NCBI GenBank assembly: GCA_025093555.1
Contig: JAIWNF010000044.1
Coordinates: 248,001 to 312,000 of the forward strand
DNA: 64,000 nucleotides
Direction of reading: 5' to 3'
DNA from: Circinella umbellata
Lineage: Eukaryota; Mucoromycota; Mucoromycetes; Mucorales; Lichtheimiaceae
This document shows, one piece after another, positions 48,482 to 61,705 of the stretch; within the stretch, counting starts at the first letter, position 1; every line of letters starts with the position of its first letter. The position numbers and the translations under genes were made by a program. Under the pieces are notes generated by a model. That model saw only the letters and a program-made list of their open reading frames with translations. It was not told where the DNA came from and made no database searches.

Positions 48482-50601
48482 ATGCCAACAAAAAATATGA
48501 ATAAACGAAAACAGTTACAACTACCCGAAGAAACACCGGAATCAAAACGTCCAGCTTATTCCATGATCAATAATCAACAGCACAAGAGAATTTCACCCGA
48601 AGTAAGGCAATGCTTGATTATTGAAAATGGAACTGGCAACAATGTCGCGATCGACGCGCCGGAATCGACCATGCCAATATCAGATACAGCAACATTAACT
48701 ATGGACGTACAGGAAACAAGAACAACCACTTACGGTAACACTGGCAATATACTTGCGTGTCAAAAAAAGTATGACTTTATCGATCGCTTACCGACTGATG
48801 TCATTGGGGATATTTTATCACGATTATCATTTAAAGAACGTCATGCCTGTATGGCTGTTTGTAAAGCTTGGAATATTTATCTCTCATCATGGCCAGGAAT
48901 GTGGAGAGAGATTGATATTTGTCTCGTAGAAAATGCTTCGGACGAATGGCTCCAATGGATTCCAAAACCTGAAACAGGTCACAAGATCAGACGGCTACGT
49001 TTTTTTGGTAATTCGGTGCAAATGAAAAAGGCATTTGATGTATTGGCACAAAGGGAACAAAAGCGTATTCAATCACTAGGTAAAAAAAATGATAGTGACA
49101 GATTTTTTCTTTTATTCACTGCATTTATACATATATCGCTGTTTTTTTAATTTATTATTTATCGCGGGTGCTCTATCTAACGTGGTTGGTATTCTTAGTT
49201 ATTGGATCGTTCTATGCTTGGGATACTGTAGATATTCCACCAGCAGAGCAACTTGACTCGTTTTCTGGGCTATTGGATTTAATCGGCCCCAATCTAATTA
49301 ATCTTGAATTCCGCAATGCAGACTTTCCCGCTGATATGGTTATGGATAAGATCTTTCCAGTATGCAGACAACTTCAAAGGCTTATCTGTGTAATGGATTA
49401 TGATAACGGATCCTTGCCACCCGATAATTGGTCACCACCCAAAAATACTACTTTGCCTTGTCTTACTGAACTTCTTTGGTCAACCGAAATGATATTGCCC
49501 CTGGATAAGTTTTTACCACGTTGCCCAAACTTGCGTGCATTAATAATTGAGTCTTCGGAATTTGGTGATGCGCATGTTTTACAAAGATTGGATAAACTAT
49601 GTCCAACATTACAGCATTTCTCTACCACAGATACCGAAACGATCAATACCAATCTTGACCAGACTATCAATATGATATCTTTACATACCATCAACGCAGA
49701 CGTCGGATTACGTGCAATATCCATCGATCACGTAAATACATTAAAAGATGACGATTTAATACCTCTCATCCAAAGACACCACAATACACTCGCGTATTTA
49801 TCCATTCATTCCGATGTAGTTTTAAGTCGATACTGGTCGACTATTGCATCCCTTGGATCACCCCAGTTAACTACGCTAGATTTAAGACATCAGGGACCAG
49901 TAGAACACTTATGTCAGATGATTTTACGTAGTCCTCTTCTTCAAGATGTAACACTCTATTATCCTGTATCTAGTCAGATTATGGATACACTTGCTCAGCT
50001 TAAACATCTTCAAAAGTTAAATATACATGAAGGGTCATCTGATGCAACAGAGGGTGCTATCCGTTTTGCTCAATCTTGTTCTTTATCGTCAATATCAACT
50101 TTAACAACATCGGCAGCAGTATCAACTCCATCAACTTTTACTACTAACACTACTGACTCTTCATCAAAACTAACATCTGTCAACTTTGCACACTCGAGAT
50201 TTGTGACAGATCATTTATTAGCACTGTTGGCTAAAATTCAAACATTACAAACAATAATTGTAGGCGATTGTCCTTTATTGACAACAGCAGGAATTCTAAA
50301 GTTTGTTACTCAAGCAAAGCAAGTTCAAATATTGGGAATTAACGGATTAGATGCCGTAACAGATGAAGTAGTGAAGACAATAGGTAATAATATGGATCAT
50401 CTTCAACAACTTGATATAAGCAGATGTCAATTTGTAACGGATAATGGAGTAAAGCAGTTGTTTTTCCATAACAAAAATAACAACAGGATATTAAAAAAGC
50501 TGGTTGTTCAAGGATGTCCTAGTATTGGTGAACATAGTATTGCTTTAATTGAAAGGGAATTAGGCTTTACCACTCCTTTGTTTGCTACATCACTTTATTA
50601 A
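48482..50601 (+). CDS. F-box / leucine-rich-repeat protein
   Basis: Two exons (48482-49079, 49199-50601; phase 1) give 666 residues. The N-terminus is polar and basic (MPTKNMNKRKQLQLPEE). An F-box follows at about residues 97-142 (DRLPTDVIGDILSRLSFKER, then a Cys/Trp-containing helix ending WPGMWREIDI). The remainder contains irregular leucine-rich repeats, clearest near the C-terminus (QLDISRCQFVTDNGVKQLF; LVVQGCPSIGEHSIALIE). F-box proteins link substrates to the SKP1-cullin ubiquitin ligase; the LRR part would choose the substrate, which cannot be inferred. A Ser/Thr-rich loop (about residues 510-540) interrupts the repeats. The exon 2 start is set by the TTCTTAG acceptor and phase. An in-frame ATG-less stretch before it is intron. 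Confidence 0.82.
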
Positions 50602-51611
50602 AATAAAATGCATACCCTCTCCCAAAAAAACTTGTTATGTTTTCTTCTTTCTTTTCTTTTTGATATATGTTTATTAATGGTGTTGTGCGACTTGCTGTGC
50701 TTTTTTATGGCGTTAACAGAAACTAAAGCAGTTTTGTTATTACTGTTACTGTTGGATAGATACAAACTAAGGTGTTGAATGGTGCAAGCATATATATCTT
50801 ACTATTATAGTCTACCAAGCTAAACATAACAATGGGTTATTTAGATATACATATATAAGAATATCTTATTTTATGCTACTACTGTTGTATATGCTACAAC
50901 CTATCCTATCAGCCATTACACCTCACTCCCTCTCAATAATGTGCAAATTGAAATTCTTTATTTACGAGGATTTCAGCGATAACTATCTACTTTCAGAAAC
51001 ATCAATTGAAATATATTTCTAGCTAAAGCATACAGAAAAAACGTATATTTTCCTGTATGTTTTTTTTTCTTTTCTCAGCGCTCTCTCAAAATAAGTCAAT
51101 GCCTATGTGCGACAGCAACAAAAGAAAATTATTTATATTACAGGTTGCCTCGTGGGGAACAACGGCGATCCAGTTGGACCACTGGTTTCTAAAAAAAGCC
51201 TCCTTTTGATCTTACTCGAAATGAACCGTATCACTGTACGTATGCACTTTCTAGTAAAAAAAAAAAAGTCCATCACAATAACCATTATTTTAGGTTAAAA
51301 AAGATACAAGGAACGCATATATAATTAAGAAGGTTGAAAGATAGATAATAATATCATAATACTTTCTTTTTTCTTACTTATGATAAAGGAATGGTATTTT
51401 TATGATAAGCTATTTAAGGATAAACCTTTGAAAAAAAAAAACATGTTTTGTTTTTGTTGTACAAAATAAAACCTTTTTTCTTTTTTCTTTTCCATAACAA
51501 CAAAAGAAATTTTTGTATTATCGGAATGTACACTTTTGTAAAAACATCTATAATGAAACGCGAACCTACACAATCAAGAACAAAAAACTATAATATAGTT
51601 TTCGTTGTTTC

Positions 51612-51653
<42 letters not shown>

Positions 51654-53199
51654 CCTTTCTTCCACGTGTACGCAATTAGTGATTGATAAAACAAAAGAAA
51701 AAAATTATTAATTTGAAAGACCTCCCCCTTTTTTTTAACTATCTTGAAAGACACAGGTTGTTTTGTGACATCCCAATATAAAACTTTTCATTCCCTCCCC
51801 CCCTCCGAGAATATACGTCATTCAATATGAATTACTTATTACTGTGAATACTTTTCTTTTATGATGCTATGCATATACAAACAAGCGGGATCTAATAAAG
51901 AATTGTAAATCATGCTTTTTTAACTTTCGCCCTTAGGCGGAGATGAAGAGAGAGAAAGTGAATAAGCAAGTAAAACCAAAATACTTAATAGTTTCTTCTA
52001 TTATCTGATATCTCAACAAATTGCCCGGAGAAAGAGAAATAGGGGGTACCGAATGTTGCTAAGGAAACAAAATAGAAATGTTGACTGTAACTAGTGTATA
52101 TAACCTGTAAATAATAGATACCTTATCCCATTAAATGGAAAAAAGATTTACTTTTGATAAATGCTGAAAAGTAAAGAAATAAACGGATGTCAGCTTCCGC
52201 GAACCATTTTAATTTTCTCCGCTTGTCACTCATTGTTACATAAATTATTGTCGTTCAGCCACATTGCAGCAAAAAAAAAATTAACTTGGAAGTTATCAGA
52301 TAGCCAATTCCCCTTTCTTTTCATTTTGATTTCTCTTTCATAACAAACCACTTGCAGTAATGTTTGCAACGAAAACTAAAAGAATCATGTTAAAATTTGT
52401 TTATCAATTTTTTAAAAAATTGGAAGAAATTTAACAAGAGAGCAAATTGTTTTTTGGACGATCGATAAAATATAATTTCACGAATTTCTCCCCCGCCCCG
52501 ACGAATACCTAAAGACCCCCCAAAAAATAAAAGCATAATTAGCTTTCAAAATTTCGTTTTATTAAGTGATAGCAATAATGTTTAATCAAAACTTTCAAAA
52601 GAATAAAAATTCTTGATAAGAAGTGTAATTTACAAAAAAAAAAAAAAGGAAAAGACAATTTCATACAGGCAATAATTAATAATAACAAGAAAATTGGGGG
52701 GGGGGATAATAATGAAACAGATAATGGATTTATGCATGAATGATGATTAAAAAAAAGTAAAGCAGCAATAGAAATAATTATAATGAAGAAATCTTCGACC
52801 ATAAATAAATGAAGAAAAGAAAAGAAATAAAGAGAGAAGATAGTGAGGTTTGCTTTTTTTTTTTGGGTTCTATATAAAATCAAGGTGGGGATAGACATAT
52901 GCATCTTATGAAAAAAGAAATATGTAATTTAGCAAAATAATAAGAATGTATTAAAGGGAGTGGCACAGCAAAAGTCTAATAATGAAGAAACGTTTGAAAG
53001 ATGATTTAATGTAGTAAATGAATATAAGTTGAGAAGGGGTATATGAGATCGTCGTATTTTTAAAAACGTCATTGGCTTGGTCATCGTCGTATTTTTTTTT
53101 TGTTACTTTTTCTTGCTTTTTGTTTTTTGTTTTCATATGTCAGACATATTATTGGTATAGGCGATCTTCTTTTCGAAAAAAAGAATAGATATTCGAAAA
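50602..53199. other. Gene-poor, AT-rich intergenic region
   Basis: No gene I can support in 2.6 kb. Contains a (GA)n run at 51616-51648, and several A/T homopolymers that generate false reading frames. Confidence 0.55.
51616..51648. repeat. (GA)n microsatellite
   Basis: About 16 uninterrupted AG units. Confidence 0.95.
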
Positions 53200-53385
53200 T
53201 TATGGATGTACAGGGCAATGTTCTAATAAAGAAATTGTTAGTAACCAAGAAACAAACCATATTTGATTAAGCAACTTACTCGTCATATGGTTATGTGAAC
53301 CACATACAGCACAAACACGCGATGATTTTTGATGCTTGTATGAAGACGTACATAGGGATGTCTTGGATTTGTCAAGCTGATACAT
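53200..53385 (-). CDS. Tiny CCHC zinc-knuckle protein (42 aa, two exons)
   Basis: Exons 53385-53280 and 53222-53200 join at GTAAGT/TTTATTAG in phase 1 and give 42 residues. The spliced product completes a zinc knuckle, C-x2-C-x4-H-x4-C (VCAVCGSHNHMTKHC), four residues before the stop. The 57-nt intron is a multiple of three and has no stop, so retention would give a 61-residue form with 19 extra hydrophobic residues inside the knuckle, removing the fourth ligand spacing. The motif resembles the first knuckle of the Helitron proteins in this window, but no Helitron sequence surrounds it. It may be a small nucleic-acid-binding protein or a relic exon. Confidence 0.4.
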   Translation of the reverse strand: MYQLDKSKTSLCTSSYKHQKSSRVCAVCGSHNHMTSKLLNQIWFVSWLLTISLLEHCPVHP

Positions 53386-55534
53386 TGTCTTTATGAGGTG
53401 TTTTTAGTATATGAACAAAAAAGTAAGAATAATAATTGCGTATGATTGACTGCTTATGTACAACAGGAGAGGGAAAAATGCGATAGGAGTTATGTGTATA
53501 CTTGTTGTTATACAATTTTATAATATATGTAACAGAGGGATTATATACAACAAAAAATAAAAAGAAAAGAAAAACGTGGACCTTTTTATATGATAATTTT
53601 TTTTGGTCCTGACAAAAGTTCAACTACTGTAGTACCAAAAAAAAGTTCTTATCGTTTTGGATGATCATGACCCATGTTTATTTTTGTTTTTGTTAGGCAT
53701 TCGAGCTCCTCTCTCACACACACACACTCTCTCTCTCTTTATTTCTTTATCCTATCATATTACAATCCAATAACATACACAACAACCATTAATTTCTGTC
53801 CTACTATATACAATAATGTATATGTCAGATAACCATTGACAAGACGAAAATCGGAACACAAGCAGAAAACTTTAATTTTTTTTATGTGGACTATTTTGAA
53901 TGCCTTTATATGGCTAACAGAAAAAAAAATATTTTTATTAACTTTGACACGCGTTCTTTTATGTATATTCGTATACGTAGCTATCATAATAATTTTTACA
54001 CTAATGCTATAGAGAATATATTATTATTATTTCAACGTGGTGCATATATCGTCATTTCATGGTGCCGCAATATTTTTTCATCAATCCGGATTCTGCCCAT
54101 GTTTGATTTTACGATAAGCTTTTCCTCCTCTTTGGCTTAAAAAGAACGAAAATGTAGGCCAACAATGATGAATTATATTTAAAAAAAGATAAATTACAAA
54201 TCAGACGAGTCATTTAAATAAACAAACAGACAATCCTTTTAGTTCGCTCTTCCATGTTTATTTAAATCTTCCTTCCTCCCCCCCCCCCTTTTTTTTACAA
54301 ATCAGATAAAACATAATAAAAAACTGAGTTATATAACTTTATTAAAACACGTTCCTTATTAAAACGAGCAAATTTATATGTGATGAAAAAGGACGAAACA
54401 GAATGCAATAAAAAAATGAAAAAACACAAATTGCATTTTATTAAGTGTTTATCACTTTTCGGAAGATTCCGATTGTAGATAAGAGCCGGTGACATATTAC
54501 TGTTATAGTAGTTCCGAAGAGATCGCCTTCCATTTCCTTCCTCCAAAATTCATTCAAACCAAAAAAAGGCGCACCAACCTCATTTCTTTATTTAATTACA
54601 CAATTATAAATTATATGCCCGCAGATATATACATCGCAAGGAAGAGCTTATATACAATGTTATCTGATATATAAACTACGTATCAGAGGGAAAAGGAAAA
54701 ATTATGTTGAACGGGGATAAGGTCACTAAAACATTTGACAGGAAGCCTGACAACTTTATACGTATATGTTATCAACGCGCTTATTATACTTATTATTATT
54801 ATTACTACAGACATACACATATACGCGCGAACTTACACATAAATATATTAGCTAAAAGAAGACGTCAAAAATACATGTTAATATAATATCTGATGCTGTT
54901 GATAATGGATGATGTTAAACGAAAAGGTGATTAAATGTGTCACAATATCCGATTTCGCGGATTCAATGATTTTATGCCAAGAAAGGGAAAGATATTATTA
55001 TACACCGTTTTTTTAATAATCATATCGGTATGTAATTATAATCAGATTAAGTTGCATTCTTTTTTTTTCCCAGCTACGTATCGAATAATAAACTAAATCG
55101 AGCAGATAATTTTTGCATTGATAAAGAAAAAAAAATTATAATAGTCTTCAAAAATAAAAAATTGGTCAATGTGTACAAAACAAATCGGAAAAGAAGCTAA
55201 AAATGTGTAGTCAGAAGAGGGTGTTGGCTGGGGAGGGGATGAAATATTATGTTTGGTTTTCGGTTTCTACTTTTGGGGTATCATTTATTCAAGCCACGCG
55301 ACACAACAACAACATTTCGCCATTAAATTGCGAACCGATGAAATATAATAATAACAACAAACAACCTTACAACAGCTTGTCAAAAATCATTATCTAAGAA
55401 CGTGTGATAATTACGCGAGCAAAACTAAAAAAAAAACCCCCATTTTCACCCCCTAATTTTTTTTTTTTGTTGTTGCTCTTGCTTATCAGGAATAAATCGT
55501 ATTTCTTTTTCTTTTTTTTTTGTTGTTGTTGTTG
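53386..55534. other. Gene-poor, AT-rich intergenic region
   Basis: No supported gene in 2.1 kb. CA/CT microsatellite-like stretch at about 53,710-53,740. Confidence 0.55.
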
Positions 55535-57705
55535 CTATTTGCTATCAGAAAGTTCTGTTTCCAATTGTTTTTTGAAACGTTCTAGTGCTGACGCCAAATC
55601 ACTTTCTCCTTCAAGATATTCGATCAATCCTAACTGTGCAAGCGCATGTGTTCGTAGTATTTTATCGTGCTGTTGCCGACCACCCACTAACTTATTTTTT
55701 TCTTTTGTCATTGACGATAGCATTGTATCTGTTGCAGCTATCGTTGTCGATGCACTAGATTGGTTCGCTAGCAATTCTTCCATACTTTTGATTCGTTCAT
55801 TAAGGGACGTGTTTGTATTTGAAATATCATTTAATTTTCTTGTTAATGTCATTTCCATTATTGTCTTTTCAACTTGTATTTCAACAATGGTAGCAGCATC
55901 ATGTTCTAGTATGATTGTTGGTAAAAAAACAAACGATGATAGACCCCCCCCAAGAAAATATTTGATAGAATGTGAGTCATTTTACTGTTTATCGAGTTAG
56001 GAAACTGTTGTTGTGTCTTGTTTACACCTTGTTTACTATAAATAAAGAAAATTATATTATATATCTTACTTGTACCCTGTTTTCCCTGACTTTCCGATGC
56101 GACGTCGATCGTTCTATTACTTTTTCTGTCATTGGTCGCATAACTACCAGTACTATTCGTATTATCATTCAGTATGGTACAGTCTTTTGTCACTATTGTT
56201 TGTGCAGGAACAATACATTGTTGTGATAATAAATTCCTGGTAGTGGCGTTACCAATAGATAGATCGGTTACTGTGCTGTTATATTGTTCAGCAGTATTGT
56301 ACACTTTTGAGCTTTGACTGGTAATAGAGTCGCTGTAGTCCTGCAATTTGTCATTCATGCTACTATTACTACTGCTACTATGAATATTAATATTTGCACC
56401 GAACCGTTCTTGTTGTTGTTGTTTATGATAATCCCATTCGCTCAGTTGTGATTGCTTTTTTGTTGCTAATTTATGTGAAAAACGATTATTGACGTGTACA
56501 TTGGCGTTATTTAGATTTTTTGCCATTGTCATATCATCATGTATAAACGTTTCTGGAATATTATTGGTATTATTACTATCATGGCAGTGCTGAAAATTAT
56601 TTGGTTCATTTTGTCGTCCGCTGCCGTTAACTTGCTCCAGCTTGTTCAACTCCAACACGTGTTCCTCCTCTTGGCTATTTTTGTCCTTTTTTGTGGCGCT
56701 GTCGTCTTTGATGCTTTGATCTTCCGTTTGAAAAGCTGCAGATTTCCATGCATGTAGGTGTAACACAGGATTCTTATAGACTGGTTTATTCGTTTCATCC
56801 AAGTTTTTATTATTTTTGTCTTTTCTTCTTGTTGATGTTAATTGCGAACGGTCGTTTAAATCGTATTGAAAAGTGTTGCTACAAATACGTGTAGAAATAT
56901 AATGGTTGCTATTATGTTGATTTTCATTATAATCACTTTTTAGTGCGACATTATTACTGATGTTGTGATCATTGCGGATAAAATTATCAGATCTTGGTGT
57001 TGGTGAATCTGAATCAGAAAAAGGAGAAATACTTGCTGTAGCATCTTTTTCATACCGAAAACTTACAAACGAATCGTCATCATCGTTGTTACTGTTCTTA
57101 TTAGTCACATCAAAACTGTTGCCCAATCGTATTTCTTTAGCAATATCTGATACAGTCATTTCATCAATGCTAATACCCTTTTCGTGCCTTTTCCCTTTTT
57201 CATCAATACTACGTCCCATAGTGGCAGTACATGAAAATGGACGAGCTGGCCCTAAATCATTATAATTGTAAAAGTCACCATCGCCATCGATATAATAATT
57301 ATTCTCCTGTCGCGTTTCTAATTTATTATTATTAGTATCTCGTTGCTGCTGCTGCTGCTGGTGCTGTTGTAATGCTGTTGTAGGCAATACGTTATTGCTA
57401 CTATTGGAAATAATAGTTGTCAATTCCCCTCCCTCTTTTTTTTGATCAGAATAGCGTGCTGTAGGCAATTGAAAAACTCGCTTGCCATTGTTGTTACTAT
57501 TTCTCTCGTCAAGACGCTTTCTTAATGAAGCTGCCGAAATAGAAAGCCGTTTACGCCACTTTTGATTTTTGTGCTCTTGACTTTTTGATGATGTGGTTTG
57601 AGCTTCTAGCGTGATTTTATCGTTTGACGGCTGTCGTGATAACGTATCAAAAGAAGATGATGATGAAGAAAATCGATCATGAACCTGAACAAAGAATTTC
57701 TTCAT
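55535..57705 (-). CDS. Low-complexity (Asn/Ser/Gln-rich) protein with C-terminal coiled coil, unknown function
   Basis: Exons 57705-56070 and 55905-55535 join in phase 1 (donor GTAAGA, acceptor ACTAG) for 668 residues. The N-terminus is basic (MKKFFVQVHDRF, then WRKRLSISAASLRKRLDER). The long centre is disordered and rich in Asn, Ser, Asp and Gln (poly-Q at about residues 115-122), with many possible phosphosites. The last exon forms a coiled-coil-like region: EKTIMEMTLTRKLND, NERIKSMEELLANQ, then LAQLGLIEYLEGESD and ALERFKKQLETEL. No membrane segment. The profile would suit a signalling or polarity scaffold, but no family is recognised. The ATG at 57705 is preceded by a (CAA)n-like run in the 5' UTR. 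Confidence 0.7.
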
Positions 57706-59637
57706 CTTTTGTTGTTGTTGTTGTTGTTGTTGTTTGTTGCCGTTATATATGAATATTGGATTGTTTATATGATGTATGAAGAAAAAGAAAGGGAACGCAA
57801 AAAAAGGGGGGCGAAATGATTATGAAAAATGTTTCTCTTTTTCTTTCGCATGTAATGAATAAAAATAAGGAGTAAGAAAATATTTTTTTCAATGTGACTC
57901 TATTATTATTACCACTTATGATACACTTCCTTTGTTTTTTCTTGACTTAATTGATAAATTATTTTGTGTATAAGATCGGTTTAACATATAAATAGAACAG
58001 AAATATGCGCTTTTATTTACTAGACGACTTTCAATGACTTTTTTTCAATATAAAATCAGAATTTTCTATATATATACGTATCATGCTAAACCACTACATT
58101 AATTTTCTTAATTCTGCCCATATCCTTTTGAGCCTTTTTTATCTTTATGTTTTATTTGGTTTGTGTAGCTCTAAAAAACATATCGGAGAGGAAAAAGGTT
58201 ATTTAGAAACTCAAAGTTGTTAAAAAAACCAAACCTTATGTGGTTGGTAACAAAAACTAATGATATCGTTGTTGAGAACTTAAAAAAAAAAAGGTCATTA
58301 TTTTGACTATTTAGCAAATGCAAAACACGTTTTGGTTCGCTAATGAAATTAAAACCTGCGAGAAAAGATAAAATAATAATTCAATTGGTGATAAACTTTT
58401 TATGCACCGTATTGTCATGGTGTTTTTACATCATTGAACACTATGTTGTGAATCAAACGACGATTTTTTTTATCATAACTGTTGTGGGAATTTAAGCCTT
58501 TTCATATGGACCCTTTCTCTCTAACACACTCCCCCCCCAAAAAAAAGAGCAGGTTTGCGTAACAATAAACGCTTTTGAGTAACACGAAGAAAACCAAAAC
58601 AAAGTTCTTATTTTTTAAATTCTGGAAGATTTTATCATACAACTATAAGTATTAGTATTTGAATATAATTTTGTTGCTTAGTTACAGTTAACTCACGTCA
58701 ATATATCCATGTTACCATACCTCTTGTTTTGAATCAAGTGTATTATACAAGTAGAAAAAAAGAGAGAAACATTTGAAAATAAAATTATGCTACAAATCGA
58801 CTTTAATTTTTAAATATTGTTTATCAACAGGTATTTTTTTGGAGATCTAGTAATGTATAAAAAAAATATACAATCATTTCACTCTTGTTATTTTCTTTCA
58901 ACAATGTTACATTTGTGAAAATTCGAAACCATTAGGAATTTTTGTGTTAATAAGTGAAAAAGATAGTAATAAAAAAAGTTTCCGCAGTCAAAAACTCGTG
59001 TAAAAACAGAAGTTTGGTTCAAGCTAATAATAGGGCTAAAGTTGAATAAGAGAATAGTGGGGAGAAGGGCTGAGCTGATGAAATAATACTACTTAAATCA
59101 TATTAAGAGTGTGGTTGCGTAGTATGTGCGAGAAGTTGAGAGAAGAAGAAAAAACCAGACAGAGAAAGAGACAGAAAGAGAGAGAGAAACTTGTGTGTCC
59201 TCATCGCTTCGTTGCACAAAAGCTATTTCTTGGACTCCTTTTTTTTTTATTTTTTATTCTTTTTACTTTGCGAAATTCTATTTTTCTTCTCTTTTTCTCA
59301 TTCTTTTCTCGAACTTATTACCGTCAAGTTATATAGTCAGTCCTTCCTTTCCTTTCCATAAACAAGAATTAACTTGTTCTCTTTCTATTCTTTCGTTGTT
59401 AAAGAACCCCATTATACACTCGTTGAAATCAAATCCAAATAACAACAACAAAAAACATCTAACACATTCGTTTTATTTTAATAATTGTTCCTCTTTTCAC
59501 TCTAACGATCAAAACGATACTCGTTCTCTTTCCTTCTTTTTTATTCGATCATAACTAATTTATTCTCTTCTATTGATTCATCCTTTTTCTAACAAACTCT
59601 CTAACCCACCCTTTTTTTATTTTTCGAACTTATTATC
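57706..59637. other. Divergent promoter region between two genes
   Basis: 1.9 kb without a supported gene. The part before 59638 is strongly pyrimidine-rich (about 59,220-59,637), probably the promoter/5' UTR of the bHLH gene. Open frames at 59,109-59,554 are low-complexity. Confidence 0.5.
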
Positions 59638-61705
59638 ATGAGCGAAATTGTCCTTTCCAACTCCTCGAACCATCAATATCTTCCAGATTACTCCGCAAAC
59701 TCCATGATGTCGAATTTCAATCCTGCAATGGGTGTCCAACAAAAAGATAATTCACAAACTACTTCACCATCTCAAGTAGCATATGAAGATAGTCAACAAC
59801 ACTATTATAACGGTAAGTACTAATAATAATATCAATAATCTTCTTATCTTGAATCTTTTTTCGTTATACTCTTTTTTTTTGGAACCCCAAAAGATCCATC
59901 TTCAATGCTCCATATAATATCCCCCAAGCCATCTATCATGACCATCATCTAATTAACACTACCTTCGAGAAACCCCCCTTCGATACTTCTTCTTTCCCCT
60001 CCCCCCTTCCTCCCGACGCTAACAATAATAATAATACAAAAAAAATACGCTAAGAGAGTGTAAAAAATACACCTTATGCAGCCGGAGTTACTATATTTTA
60101 TATGATGAAGCTAGTATGATTGGATAGCAGTTCTCTTCATCTTTATTACATTCCCCTTCTTCCCCTCTCTCCTCGTCCACACCCCCAAATCCTATAATTC
60201 CCTCACACACACAAACGCTCATCTCGATAGGGAGCAATAAAAAAAAGAATCAATCTTTTCGCAGTAATTTACCTAAAAAACTGATTAGATCGTCTCCCCC
60301 CAATTAATAATAATTATTCGTCCCCCTTATTCTCTATAGATTATACTACTTTTCAACAGATGCCATTGGATTATCAAAGCGTCCCAATAAGTTACCCAAC
60401 TAATGTCGACACCACTACATCTAATACTAATACTACTACAGCAGCAGCAGTAGCAGCTTGTACTACTGCGAGCCATAATACGCCTATAACCGCATCAAGA
60501 TTCGGTTTTTACGATCAACAACCACAGCCACGACATCATCATCCTGGTAGTCCTGATTCGATATCATCAAGTTCAACTCCACAAACACCACCACCTGCTA
60601 ATAATTCTGTTGCCACTGTTAATAATAGTGCAGTAACAAATAGTTTCTCTCAAGTTTTGACAACACAAACCTTGGATCAAAATTCTACCACAACTCCATC
60701 AACACAAGCGGTCACCACCAGTGCCGCAGCTGCTGCCGCAGCTGTTGCTGTAGCTACATCATCAGTAAATAATCCATTAATTACACCACTTGTACCTTCA
60801 TCAACATTTACAAATTCGACTACTGAACGTGTCAAGGAAACAATTGCTCGTGCTAATTCTGTCCCAATGGAATTTTATCATACTGAATTTCTAGAGTATT
60901 CAAAGGAAACATATGAAAAAAGAATGGATGCAAAACGCAATAAACGTAAACGACCTTCGACTACCACTGGTTCAATTTCATTGAATAATAATAGTAGCGG
61001 TAGTATTAGTAGTAGTGGTAGTAGCACCTACAATAGTTCGACTGAAGATTTAACTATCAAAAAGAAGAAAGCTTCTGATACGGATAAAGATGATTCTGAT
61101 GATGAACCTGATGATGAAGAGATAGATAAGGAGAGCGAAGAGTAAGTTATATTTATTATTTTACTTATTACTCATGTAATATTCTTGATTTACACTATTA
61201 TAATGACGATTCTCAATTATATAATATATACACATATAGACATGGTTTCTCGAACGCAGAGCTACGTCGTCAAATTCATATCCAATCTGAACAAAAACGT
61301 CGTGCTCAAATTAAAGATGGATTTGATGAATTACGAAAACATTTACCTGGTTGTAATAATAAAAAGATGAGCAAGGCAGCGCTACTTACACGAAGTATGT
61401 AATTATTCAATATTGAAAGAAAAAAAGGACAATAGTTAGATAGTTAAAAGTTAATATATTTTCTATTCTATTTTATGATTAGCTGTTCAACAAATTCAAC
61501 ATTTGAAGAATATGCAAAATGAGTTACTTTCAGAAGTAGAACGTCTTGTACAAGAAAATGAAACTTTGAAAAAGTAAGTATATATAAAGTAATTTTGAGA
61601 TACGTAGTAACTATATTTAATATATGTATATATAATGTATAAATATTTAGATTTCAACATGGTGTTTTACAAAGGCAAGCCATGGAAAAGATGTATACTT
61701 TTTAA
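59638..61705 (+). CDS. bHLH leucine-zipper transcription factor
   Basis: Exons 59638-59812, 60340-61141, 61240-61394, 61483-61573 and 61651-61705 sum to 1,278 nt (425 residues). Residues about 1-320 are Ser/Thr/Asn/Ala-rich with poly-Ala and His-Pro runs, then an acidic tract (DDSDDEPDDEEIDKESEE). The bHLH begins with the basic region LRRQIHIQSEQKRRAQIKDG, where His, Glu and Arg sit at positions that contact an E-box (H-x3-E-x3-R). Helix 1 is FDELRKHL, the loop PGCNNKKMSK, and helix 2 AALLTRTVQQIQHLK, continuing into a short zipper (NELLSEVERLVQENETLKK). This organisation is that of class B (Max/Mlx/SREBP-like) factors that bind CACGTG-type sites as dimers. Targets cannot be told. The splice of the last exon may vary (see findings). 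Confidence 0.85.

Noticed and set aside
55404..57265. Plus-strand open frames of 60-198 codons opposite the low-complexity gene
   Set aside because: Antisense shadows of the minus-strand coding exons, with no splice logic of their own.
59109..59554. Overlapping open frames upstream of the bHLH gene
   Set aside because: They are translations of (GA)n and pyrimidine tracts in the promoter/5' UTR.
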